DNA from: Cycas panzhihuaensis
Taxonomy: Eukaryota > Cycadophyta
Direction: 5' to 3'
Assembly (NCBI GenBank): GCA_023213395.1
Contig: CM041465.1
Coordinates: forward strand, 160,029,741-160,093,740
DNA length: 64,000 nucleotides
Shown: piece by piece, positions 47,744 to 59,093 of the stretch
Numbering within the stretch: position 1 is the first letter of the stretch
How the letters are laid out: every line of letters starts with the position of its first letter
The notes under the pieces: generated by a model
Told to the model about the DNA's origin: nothing
What the model saw: only the letters and a program-made list of their open reading frames with translations
The model's database searches: none
Program-made: the position numbers and the translations under genes

Positions 47744-48798
47744 TGATCCCAAAAGAGCTTAGTTGGTGAAGAAGTCAATTATCAACCTTTTCTCCTTGAG
47801 ATCCTGGGAGTTAGTGTAGAAATCTCAATAACATCAAAACAACAATGAGCCCATGAAAGGAAAATTCTACACCAAAAAATTTATTCTTGGAATTGATCCA
47901 AAAGTATGAGGAATAATACTTTTATTAAAACCAGGAAAATCTCCATTTAATGGTGGAGAAATCAACTAGCAAAAGAATGGTAAAATTACAAGGAATAAAT
48001 GTTACAATTATACCATAAGGGGGACTCCAACCCTCCAAATACCTCTCCAAGGATGCTTCCCAAGTCAAGTCTCCAAGAACCACCTCTCCAACCTGTATAA
48101 GGGCTCAATTTATAGAAAGAAACCTGAATTGCATGTTTAACAAGTGGCAATCATGCAAGTATAACCATTAACCACCAGAATGCATGTTGTCCAAGTGGCC
48201 TTCATACAATTCTTAAAATGTTTCAGCTTGTAACAGATCTTAACATACTCGAATTTAGATCAAATTTAGTGCACATATAGGAACACATGTCCCCTCAGCC
48301 TCCTCAAATTTTCAGCTCATTTGCATGTCATTTGACTGCATTTTTATTCATTTAATTATAATATGTATTTGCCGTTTTTCTGCTATCCAAGTGGCCTTCA
48401 TGCAATTCTTAAACGTTGCAGCTTTTAACTAACCTTAACGGACTCCAATTCAGCTCAAATTTGGTACACGTATAGGAACTTATGTCTCCTCCGCTTCCTC
48501 AAAACTTCAGCTCATTTGGATGTCATTTGGCTATGTTTCTATTCATATAATTATAATATATATTTTCTATTTTTTTCTACTAGCTGTGGGATTAATTTTT
48601 ATGCAAAGACAAGGCTTGAACTCTAATCAAATGATATTTTCTGAACCCCACCTTTTGTACACATCTATTGGGATGTGTCTTATCCCTTTAAACAAAATTT
48701 CATATAATTTTGATACCATTTTGCCATATCTCTTTTAGTTATGCCAATGCCTAGCATTTTCCGCATCCTGTAAACATATGGTAGATCCTCCTGGATCA
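47744..48798 (-). repeat. Gypsy-C LTR 3 (shared by copies 2 and 3)
   Basis: Central LTR with intact TGATCC...GGATCA ends. The 196-bp subrepeats start at 48188 and 48384. It shares the ATCTATTGGG variant only with LTR 4, its closest relative. Confidence 0.95.
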
Positions 48799-48815
48799 TG
48801 GCTCCCCTTCCTTGG
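48799..48815 (-). other. polypurine tract, Gypsy-C copy 3
   Basis: As in the other copies but one G shorter in the G run. Confidence 0.85.
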
Positions 48816-51800
48816 AAAATAGCCAACTCCTGTTTGGCTTAGAATTGGAGATGGGGGAAGTGTTGTTCTCCTTGTTGCCTACTAAACCACTTGGCCTTAC
48901 TAGGCAATTGCCCTGCTACTCCAATCCTGAAAGATTCATGTGTCTTATGTCTTGTTTTGGTAGATTTTCTCTGCAAGATACAATCTTCCTTGAGAGGCTC
49001 CTCACTTTCCAAATATAAATCATCAATCAAGGTTAAGTGAACTGGTCCTGTTCCTCATCTAGCATGGAGGGCTCAAAGAGTTTTAAGTATTTAGCATTTA
49101 CTACTTAATATATTTGCATATAAGGTGGAAGATCAAGTTGGAAAGCATTGCCACCTACTTTTCTCAAAATCTTGAATGGTCCATACCTTATAGGTTTGAG
49201 TTTCTTACCTTCTCCTTTTAACCTCTCCTTGCTCAAGTATAACCATACTAAATCTCCTTCTTGGAAAGTACACTCTTGCCTATGCTTGTCATGTCTTTCC
49301 TTGTACTTTTGTTAAGTCCTTAGAAGTTGATCATGTACTTCTTTATGGACTCTCTGGATCTTCTCCAAGTATCTTAAAGCCTTGTCATGCTCCTCCTTCT
49401 CTTTGACGGATCCTTCCTTAGATTGCATGGAAAACTCTAAGTCAAATGGACTTTGAGGTAAGTATCCCAAACAAACTTCAAAAGGTGCTTTAGAGTGTGA
49501 TGCATGCATTGCTCTATTAAAAGCAAATTGTAGAAAAGCCAATGATTCATCCCAAGTCTTTGGATGCTTGGAATTGTATCCTCAATAGATGTACCAAAGT
49601 TACATTCACTACTTGGTTTATCCATCCGCTTGAGGATGGAAACTTGTACTCCTCTTCAATTTGGTATCCATCATCTCCCATAGTGACTTCCAAAATGATG
49701 AAAGGAATCGAGTGTCCCGATCTCAAGTGATGGAAGAAGGCAAGCCAAAATTCTTCCATACATGCTCAAGAATAACTCACCGCTCCTGCACTATGATTGT
49801 CTTCTTACAAGGTATTAGACATATCATTTTACTAAACCTATCTACAACAAAAAAAGATAATCATGTCCTTCCTAGTCATGGGAAGTCCCCTAAAAATCAA
49901 TGGAGATACTTTCCCAAGGCCTAGTAGGAATAGGTAGTGGTGTATACAATCCTAATTTTCTAGAAGAAGGCTTAGAAGTATTACACATTACACATCCTTT
50001 TACATATTTTTTTACATCATTTTGCATTTTTGGCCATACAACATATCTTCTCAAGTTTGCTAAAGTATTCTCTATACCAAAGTGACCAGCTACTTTAGAA
50101 GTATGGGCTTCTCTAAGCCACTTGATCTTGTCTCCTTTTAATGGAACATAGAGTCGCTCCCTTTGAAAAGTAGACCATCCTTCCAAGCAAGTTGGGAAGG
50201 TCTTCCTTTCGCTAGGTTCTCTAATTCTTCCTTCAAAGCTTCATCTTCATTGTACAAGTCTTCGTACTCTTCATGATGCATTGGTTCCACCTGCAAACTC
50301 ATAAGAGAACTACAAACAAAAGTAGAAGAAGAAGTGGAACAAGGTGGTCTAGATAACATATCGAATTTTGTTATTAGATCCCTTTTATACTTAATTACAA
50401 TATTGAATTGTTGTAAATAACTCATCCACTTCATGTGTCTTGCTTGTAATTTACTTTGAGTTTGTAAAATTGAAGAGGCTTATGATCGGTATGAACTACA
50501 ACCTCTTTTCCGAGCAAGTATGACCTCCAATGCTTGCATGCTTGATGAAGTGCGAACATTTCTCGATCATATGTTGGGTAGTTCTTCACTTGAGGGGTGA
50601 AGACTTCCGAATGGTACGCAATAGGCTTCCCATCTTGAATAAGGACAACTCCCATCGCATTTCCACTTGCATCAGCTTCTACTTCAAAAGGCCTTTGCAA
50701 ATTTGGCATTGCCAAAACCTGTGCTTCACAAATTTTCTTCTTTAAAAGAAGAAAGGCTTCTTCCTCCTTGGAACCCCAAGTAAACTTTCTACTAGATTTT
50801 GTCAATCCATGTAGAGGTGCTGCAACCTGTGAGAAATGAATAATGAACTTTCTCAAGTATTGACAAGCTCCTAAAAAACTTCTCACCTCTGTGATGTTTG
50901 TTGGCCTAGGCCATTTGAGGATGGCTTGAGTCTTGAGTGGATCAATGCTCAACTTTCCTCCTCCAACCACAAAGCCTAAGAAGATCAAGTTCTCCTTGCC
51001 AAATTCACACTTCTTCACATTAAGCTTCAAATGATGCTTATCCATAGTCTTTAAAACTTCTTTTATGTGCTGCAAATGTTCCTCCCATGTGTTGTTGAAA
51101 ATCAAAATGTCATCAAGATAGACAACAACAAAATTATCCAAGTAAGGCCTTAATATTTAATTCATTAGCCTCATGAATGTTGCAGGAGCATTACATAATC
51201 CGAAAGGCATAACCATCCATTCAAAGAGTCCTTGCTTTGTTTTGAAGGCCGTCTTCCATGTGTCCTCCTCCTTGACCCTAACTTGGTGATAACCACTTTT
51301 TAAATCCAATTTAGTGAAATAACAAGCATGCTGAATTTGATCAAGCAAATCATCTATACGAGGCAAAGGGTAGCGATTTTTAATTGTAATTTTATTCAAA
51401 GCACGAAAATCTATACACATTCTCCATCCTCCATCCTTCTTAGGCACCAAGACAATTGGTGACCCACAAGGTGAACATGAAGGTCTTATGACTCCTTGAT
51501 CAAGAAACTCCTCAATTTGCCTCTTTATCTCATTATTTTCTACAATGGAGTGTTTATACAAAGCAACATTAGGTAATGTTGCATCTCCTACAAGAGTGAT
51601 TTCATGCTCTATCTTTCTCTTTGGTGGAAGCCCATCAACATGTTGAAATAGAATATCATACCTTGTCTTTAACTCCTCAATTTGTTGCATTTGTTTAGGT
51701 GATATAAGAAGAGTGTGAGTAGAAGGACCTTCTTCATCTCTTGGCTCTTCTTTTCTCCTTACCATTAAGATGACAAATTTACCACATGCATTGATCATCC

Positions 51801-52386
51801 TTTTTGCTTGAGTAGATGAAATTAATGCTATTTTATCCAAGTGCTTCTTCGTGGCCTTTATGATGAAGCCCTTGTTATCCTTCATCAATCGATACTTTCT
51901 CTCCCTTCGATAGAAGAGTGCATCTCGATCCCACAAGTAGGGACTTCCAAGCACAACATGGCATACATCCAGTGACACCACATCACATATTACCTCATCA
52001 ACAAAATCATTAGTGATGGAAAATTTAATTGTACATTGCTTTGATATTTGCATTTCCACATCTTTATGGATCCAACCAAGAGGATATGGATGAGGGTGAG
52101 GAGTAGTTACCAAACCAATGCTCTTTACCAAACTTTCTGAGATCAAATTCTTTTGGCTTCCCGGATCTATAATGGCACCAATCATACTATTTCCTACTTG
52201 AAGCTTCAAGTGAAATAGTTCCTCCCTTGTAGCATCATCTTCATAATTTGTAAGTAGAGTGACCTTCTCTTCTTCTCCTTCACTTTGAATCTCCACCTCA
52301 AAAAGTAGTGCTTTCCCTTTTCCTTCTTTCTTAATTCCATATCCTTGATATGCTTCGACTTTAGTTCTGGATGCAACTTCCAACAC
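48816..52386 (-). pseudogene. Gypsy-C copy 3 pol (best protease-RT-RNase H)
   Basis: The longest frame in the window, 409 codons (51157-52386), runs from the gag/pol overlap through protease ([14 protein letters not shown]) into RT ([37 protein letters not shown]). There a single GAA-to-TAA stop at about 51156 interrupts it. The same frame continues as 50431-51141 with YLDDILIF and RNase H, until a homopolymer loss near 50467. The HHCC domain is intact in 49890-50186 (HTSKVAGHFGIENTLANLRR, CVMC, SIDF with the first catalytic Asp). The integrase core is shifted, and it shares the two-base loss of copies 1 and 2 at about 49579. The C-terminus is at 48839-49030. Confidence 0.9.
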
Positions 52387-53371
52387 TTTGCTGTAATATG
52401 ACCACTAATATCACAATGCTCACAATAGTTAGAACTTTTAACAAAATTAGTTCTTTTCTTCTTTCCTTCTTGCCTTTTTGATGAGTGCCATTTAGGATTC
52501 TTTTCATACTTATTAGAAGTAAAAGTAGAATCTTTAGACATGAATGTAGATTTCTTGCTTTTACTTTCTATTGCCATAGCCATCCTACTTGCTTCTCCAA
52601 TGGATTGAACCTTAAAAATCCTTAGTTCCTTCCTTATGTATTCATGTAATCCTCCAATGAATTTCATAAGAGTGACATGTTCATCCATATTAATACCAAG
52701 TAGCATGCCATGCCTCAAAAATAAAGAAGTATAGTCTTGGACACTTACACCTCTCCCTTGGCGTAAATATTGCCAAGTGACCCATTGGTCTTCCTCATGA
52801 CCTATGCGGTAGAATTACTTCTTTATTATTTTCTTAAAATCCCTCCATGAAAAAGAAGATACATCATGAGTCTTTAAATATGCATTCCACCATGTCAATG
52901 CATGTTTACACAACTTGAGCCTAGCAAATGAAAGCTTTTGAGCATTACTATAAGCATAGATTGTGAAGTAGGTTTCAAGTTGATCCAACCAATGGTCCAA
53001 CTTTTTAGCATTTACCTCTCCATCATAAGTTGGAATATCCAACTTTGCCTCCACATTGAAGGGTTGATGAGATGAAGTACCCTTGCTTTCTTCAAAAGAG
53101 TGCTTTAAGGTCTCCTCCTCTTCCTCTTCATGGTCGTCGTCATATGTGGATCCTCCTTCAAATTCCTTCTCTTTGCCTTTTCCTTTGACTAGAGGTAGAA
53201 GGTGGGTCATCATTTGCATCAAGGCTTCGGCATTCTTCTCAAGCCTTTCAAATCTAATTTCTCCATCTTCTTTTTCAGCCATGGTGCTTGGATTCTTTCT
53301 TTGTCTTCTTGGTGATTGCAACACAAGAAAGTCTTCACCTTTCTCTTTGTATCCTTTCCTTGTTTGTACAA
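52206..53371 (-). pseudogene. Gypsy-C copy 3 gag, intact zinc knuckle
   Basis: The upstream ATG used in copies 1, 2 and 4 is changed to ATT here; MLQSPRRQRKNPST or MAEKEDGEIRF could start. Capsid frame 52815-53324 (169 codons) lacks the one-base loss of copies 1 and 2 but ends at a CAA-to-TAA stop before FYPIGHEED. Frame 52206-52718 (170 codons) contains the only uninterrupted knuckle, [20 protein letters not shown]. It overlaps the pol frame by 181 nt, with pol in the -1 frame. Confidence 0.88.
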
Positions 53372-53397
53372 TTCAAGTCCCTACAACAAAGATCAGA

Positions 53398-53410
53398 GGC
53401 TCTGATACCA
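53398..53410 (-). other. primer-binding site, Gypsy-C copy 3
   Basis: TGGTATCAGAGCC on the minus strand, five bases inside LTR 4; pairs with initiator tRNA-Met. Confidence 0.93.
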
Positions 53411-53415
53411 AAATA

Positions 53416-54471
53416 TGATCCCAAAAGAGCTTAGTTGGTGAAGAAGTCAATTATCAACCTTTTCTCCTTGAGATCCTGGGAGTTAGTGTAGAAATCTCAA
53501 TAACATCAAAAACAACAATGAGCCCATGAAAGGAAAATTCTACACCAAATAATTTATTCTTGGAATTGATCCAAAAGTATGAGGAATAATACTTTTATTA
53601 AAACCATGAAAATCTCCATTTAATGGTGGAGAAATCAACTAGCAAAAGAATGGTAAAATTACAAGGAATAAATGTTACAATTATACCATAAGGGGGACTC
53701 CAACCAACCAAATGTCTCTCCAAGGATGCTTCCCAAGTCAAGTCTCCAAGAACCACCTCTCCAACCTGTATAAGGGCTCAATTTATAGAAAGAAACCTGA
53801 ATTGCATGTTTAACAAGTGGCAATCATGCAAGTATAACCACTAACCACCAGAATGCATGTTGTCCAAGTGGCCTTCATACAATTCTTAAAATGTTTCAGC
53901 TTGTAACATATCTTAACGTACTCCAATTTAGATCGAATTTAGTGAACATATAGGAACGCATGTCCCCTCAGCCTCCTCAAAGTTTCAGCTCATTTGGATG
54001 TCATTTATCTACATTTTTATTCATTTAATTATAATATGTATTTATCATTTTTCTGCTATCCAAGTGGCCTTCATTCAATTCTTAAACGTTGAGGCTTATA
54101 TCTAACCTTAATGGACTCCAATTCAGCTCAAATTTGGTACACATATAGGAACGTATGTCTCCTCCGCTTCCTCAAAACTTTACCTCATTTGGATGTCATT
54201 TGGCCATGTTTCTATTCATATAATTATAATATATATTTTCTATTTTTTTCTACTAGCTGTGGGATTAATTTTTATGCAAAGACAAGGCTTGAACTCTAAT
54301 CAAATGATATTTTCTGAATCCCACCTTTTGTACACATCTATTGGGATGTGTCTTATCCCTTTAAACAAAATTTCATAGAATTTTGATACCATTTTGCCAT
54401 ATCTCTTTTAGTTATGCCAATGCCTAGCATTTTCCGCATCCTGTAAACATATGGTAGATCCTCCTGGATCA
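53416..54471 (-). repeat. Gypsy-C LTR 4 (shared by copies 3 and 4)
   Basis: Intact TGATCC...GGATCA ends. The 196-bp subrepeats start at 53861 and 54057. It is closest to LTR 3. Confidence 0.95.
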
Positions 54472-54489
54472 TGGCTCCCCCTTCCTTGG
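54472..54489 (-). other. polypurine tract, Gypsy-C copy 4
   Basis: Same purine-rich sequence as copies 1 and 2, directly before the LTR start on the minus strand. Confidence 0.85.
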
Positions 54490-57400
54490 AAAATAGCCAA
54501 CTCCTGTTTGGCTTAGAATTGGAGATGGGGGAAGTGTTGTTCTCCTTGTTGCCTACTAAACCACTTGGCCTTACTAGGCAATTTCCCTGCTACTCCAATC
54601 CTGAAAGATTCATGTGTCTTATGTCTTATTTTGGAAGATTTTCTCCAAGATACAATCTTCCTTGAGAGGCTCCTCACTTTCCAAATACAAATCATCAATC
54701 AAGGTAAAGTGAACTGGTCCTGCCCCTCATCTAGCATGGAGGGCTTAAAGAGTTTTAAGTATTCAGCATTTACTACTGAATATATTTGCATATAAGGTGG
54801 AAGATCAAGTTGGAAAGCATTGCCACCTACTTTTCTCAAAATCTTGAATGGTCCATACCTTATAGGTTTGAGTTTCTTACCTTCTCCTTTTAACCTCTCC
54901 TTGCTCAAGTATAACCATACTAAATCTCCTTCTTGGAAAGTACACTCTTGCCTATGCTTATCATGTCTTTTCTTATACTTTTGTTGGGTCCTTAGAAGTT
55001 GATCATGTACTTCTTTGTGGACTCTCTGGATCTTCTCCAAGTATCTTAAAGCCTTGCCATGCTCCTCCTTCTCTTTGACGGATCCTTCCTTAGCTTGCAT
55101 GGAAAACTCTAAGTCAAATGGACTTTGAGGTAAGTATCCCAAACAAACTTCAAAAGGTGCTTTAGACTGTGATGCATGCATTGCTCTATTAAAAGTAAAT
55201 TGTAGAAAAGCCAATGATTCATCCCAAGTCTTTGGATGCTTAGAATTGTATCCCCTCAATAGATGTACCAAAGTTCTGTTCACTACTTCAGTTTGTCCAT
55301 CTGTTTGAGGATGGAAACTTGTACTCCTCTTCAATTTGGTATTCATCATCTCCCATAGTGACTTCCAAAATGATGAAAGGAATCGAGTGTCCCGATCTGA
55401 AATGATGGAAGAAGGCAAGCCAAAATTCTTCTATACATGCTCGAAGAATAACTCAGCTGCTCCTGTACCTGTGATTGTCTTCTTACAAGGTATTAGACAT
55501 ATCATTTTACTAAACCTATCTACAACAACAAAAAGATAATCATGTCCCTTCCTAGTCATGGGAAGTGCCCCTAAAAAATCAATGGAGATACTTTCCCAAG
55601 GCCTAGTGGGAATAGGTAGTGGTGTATACAATCCTAATTTTCTAGAAGAAGGCTTAGAAGTATTACACATTACACATCCTTTTACATATTTTTTTACATC
55701 ATTTTCATTTTTGGCCATACAACATATCTTCTCAAGTTTGCTAAAGTCTTCTCTATACCAAAGTGACCAGCTACTTTAGAAGTATGGGCTTCTCTAAGCC
55801 ACTTGATCTTGTCTCCTTTTGATGGAACATAGAGCTGCTCCCCTTTGAAAAGTAGACCATCCTTCCAAGTAAGCTGGGAAGGTCTTCCTTTCGCTAGGTT
55901 CTCTAATTCTTCCTTCAAAGCTTCATCTTCATTGTACAAGTCTTTGTACTCTTCATGATGCATTGGTTCCACCTGCAAACTCATAAGAGAACTACAAACA
56001 AAAGTAGAAGAAGAAGTGGAACAAGGTGGTCTAGATAACATATCGAATTTTGTTATTAGATCCCTTTTTATACTTAATTACAATATTGAATTGTCGTAAA
56101 TAACTCATCCACTTCATGTGTCTTGCTTGCTATAATTTACTTTGAGTTTGTAAAAATTGAAGAGGCTTATGATCGGTATGAACTACAACCTCTTTTCCGA
56201 GCAAGTATGACCTCCAATGCTTGCATCCTTGATGAAGTGCGAACATTTCTCGATCATATGTTGGGTAGTTCTTCACTTGAGGGGTGAAGACTTCCGAATG
56301 GTACGCAATAGGCTTCCCATCTTGAATAAGGACAACTCCCATCGCATTTCCACTTGCATCAGCTTCTACTTCAAAAGGCCTTTGCAAATTTGGCATTGCC
56401 AAAACCAGTGCTTCACAAATTTTCTTCTTTAAAAGAAGAAAGGCTTCTTCCTCCTTGGAACCCCAAGTAAACATTCTACTAGATTTTGTCAATCCATGTA
56501 GAGGTACTGCAACCTGTGAGAAATGAATAATGAACTTTCTCAAGTATTGACAAGCTCCTAAAAAACTTCTTACCTCTGTGATGTTTGTTGGCCTAGGCCA
56601 TTTGAGGATGGCTTGAGTCTTGAGTGGATCAATGCTCAACTTTCCTCCTCCAACCACAAAGCCTAAGAAGATCAAGTTCTCCTTGCCAAATTCACACTTC
56701 TTCACATTAAGCTTCAAATGATGCTTATCTATAGTCTTTAAAACTTCTTCTATGTGCTGCAAATGTTCCTCCCATGTGTTGCTGAAAATTAAAATGTCAT
56801 CAAGATAGACAACAACAAAATTATCCAAGTAAGGCCTTAATATTTCATTCATTAGCCTCATGAATGTTGCAAGAGCATTACACAATCTGAAAGGCATAAC
56901 CATCCATTCAAAGAGTCCTTGCTTTGTTTTGAAGGCCATCTTCCATGTGTCCTCCTCCTTGACCCTAACTTGGTGATAACCACTTTTTAAATCCAATTTA
57001 GTGAAATAACAAGCATCTTTGAATTTGATCAAGCAAATCATCTATACGAGGCAAAGGGTAGCGATTTTAATTGTAATTTTATTTAAAGCACAAAATCTAT
57101 ACACATTCTCCATCCTCCATCCTTCTTAGGCACCAAGACAATTGGTGACCCACAAGGTGAACATGAAGGTCTTATGACCCCTTGATCAAGCAACTCCTCA
57201 ACTTGCCTCTTTATCTCATTATTTTCTACAATGGAGTGCCTATACAAAGCAACATTAGGTAATGGTGCATCTCCTACAAGAGTGATTTCATGCTCTATCT
57301 TTCTCTTTTGTGGAAGCCCATCAACATGTTGAAATAGAATATCATACCTTGTCTTTAACTCCTCAATTTATTGCATTTGTTTAGGTGATATAAGGAGAGT

Positions 57401-57990
57401 GTGAGTAGAAGGACCTTCTTCATCTCTTGGCTCTTCTTTTCTCCTTACCATTAAGATGACAAATTTACCACATGCATTGATCATCCTTTTTGCTTGAGTA
57501 GCTGAAATTAATGCTATTTTATCCAAGTGCTTCTTTGTGGCCTTTATGATGAAGCCCTTGTTATCCTTCATCAATCGATACTTTCTCTCCCTTCGATAGA
57601 AGAGTGCATCTCGATCCCACAAGTAGGGACTTCCAAGCACAACATGGCATACATCCAGTGGCACCACATCACATATTACCTCATCAACAAAATCATTAGT
57701 GATGGAAAATTTAATTGTATATTGCTTTGATATTTGCATTTCCACATCTTTATGGATCCAACCAAGAGGATATGGATGAGGGTGAGGAGTAGTTACCAAA
57801 CCAATGCTCTTTACCAAACTTTCTGAGATCAAATTCTTTTGGCTTCCGGATCTATAATGGCACCAATCATACTATTTCCTACTTGAAGCTTCAAGTGAAA
57901 TAGTTCCTCCCTTGTAGCATCATCTTCATAATTTGTAAGTAGAGTGACCTTCTCTTCTTCTCCTTCACTTTGAATCTCCACCTTAGAAAG
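54490..57990 (-). pseudogene. Gypsy-C copy 4 pol (best integrase)
   Basis: Protease is shifted by a one-base loss inside the active-site codon run (about 57846), and the following frame 57368-57832 ends at a CAA-to-TAA stop. RT/RNase H is a 303-codon frame (56130-57041) with YLDD at 56796-56807, ending in a CAG-to-TAG stop after TQSKL. The integrase is the most complete in the array. Frame 55431-55718 holds CVMC and SIDFLGALPMTRKGHDYLFV, and 54699-55418 (239 codons) holds SDRDTRF, DGQTEVVNRTL and the C-terminal domain. The two are in the same frame and separated only by a TGG-to-TAG stop in EHVWKNFG. Copy 4 lacks the two-base loss shared by copies 1-3. Confidence 0.9.
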
Positions 57991-58014
57991 TAGTGCTTTC
58001 CTTTTCCTTCTTTC

Positions 58015-59050
58015 TTAATTCCATATCCTTGATATACTTGACTTTAGTTCGGATGCAACTTCCAACACTTTCGTAATATGACCACTAATATCACAATGCT
58101 CACAATAGTTAGAACTTTTAACAAAATTAGTTCTTTTCTTCTTTCCTTCTTGCCTTTTTGATGAGTGCCATTTAGGATTCTTTTCATACTTATTAGAAGT
58201 AAAAGTAGAATCTTTAGACATGAATGTAGATTTCTTGCTTTTACTTTCTATTGCCATAGCCATCCTACTTGCTTCTCCAATGGATTGAACCTTCAAAATC
58301 CTTAGTTCCTTCCTTATGTATTCATGTAATCCTCCAATGAATTTCATAAGAGTGACATGTTCATCCATATTAATACCAAGTAGCATGCCATGCCTAAAAA
58401 ATAAAGAAGTATAGTCTTGGACACTTACACCTCTCCTTGGCGTAAATATTGCCAAGTGACCCATTGGTCTTCCTCATGACCTATGGGTAGAATTGCTTCT
58501 TTATTATTTTCTTAAAATCCCTCCATGAAAAGGAAGATACATCATGAGTCTTTAAATATGCATTCCACCATGTCAATGCATGTTTACACAACTTGAGCCT
58601 AGCAAATGAAAGCTTTTGAGCATTACTATAAGCATAGATTGTGAAGTAGGTTTCAAGTTGATCCAACCAATGGTCCAACTTTTCAGCATTTACCTCTCCA
58701 TCATAAGTTGGAATATCCAACTTTGCCTCCACCTTGAAGGGTTAATGAGATGAAGTACCCTTGCTTTCTTCAAAAGAGTGCTTTAAGGTCTCCTCCTCTT
58801 CCTCTTCATGGTCGTCGTCATATGTGGATCCTCCTTCAAATTCCTTCTCTTTGCCTTTTCCTTTGACTAGAGGTAGAAGGTGGGTCATCATTTGCATCAA
58901 GGCTTCGACATTCTTCTCAAGCCTTTCAAATCTAATTTCTCCATCTTCTTTTTCAGCCATGGTGCTTGGATTCTTTCTTTGTCTTCTTGGTGATTGCAAC
59001 ACAAGAAAGTCTTCACCTTTCTCTTTGTATCCTTTCCTTGTTTGTACCAT
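58015..59050 (-). pseudogene. Gypsy-C copy 4 gag
   Basis: Here the leader is open, so the frame runs from the ATG at 59050 (MVQTRKGYKEKGEDFLVLQS) through MAEKEDGEIRF, suggesting this is the true gag start, 26 nt from the PBS. It ends at a CAA-to-TAA stop at 58742. Capsid continues in 58481-58732, then a G-run loss near 58487 shifts it. The zinc-knuckle segment (58015-58464) loses two bases at the last Cys. Confidence 0.88.
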
Positions 59051-59075
59051 TCAAGTCCCTACAACAAAGATCGGA

Positions 59076-59088
59076 GGCTCTGATACCA
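59076..59088 (-). other. primer-binding site, Gypsy-C copy 4
   Basis: TGGTATCAGAGCC on the minus strand, five bases inside LTR 5. This would prime reverse transcription of any transcript started in the outermost LTR. Confidence 0.93.
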
Positions 59089-59093
59089 AAATA

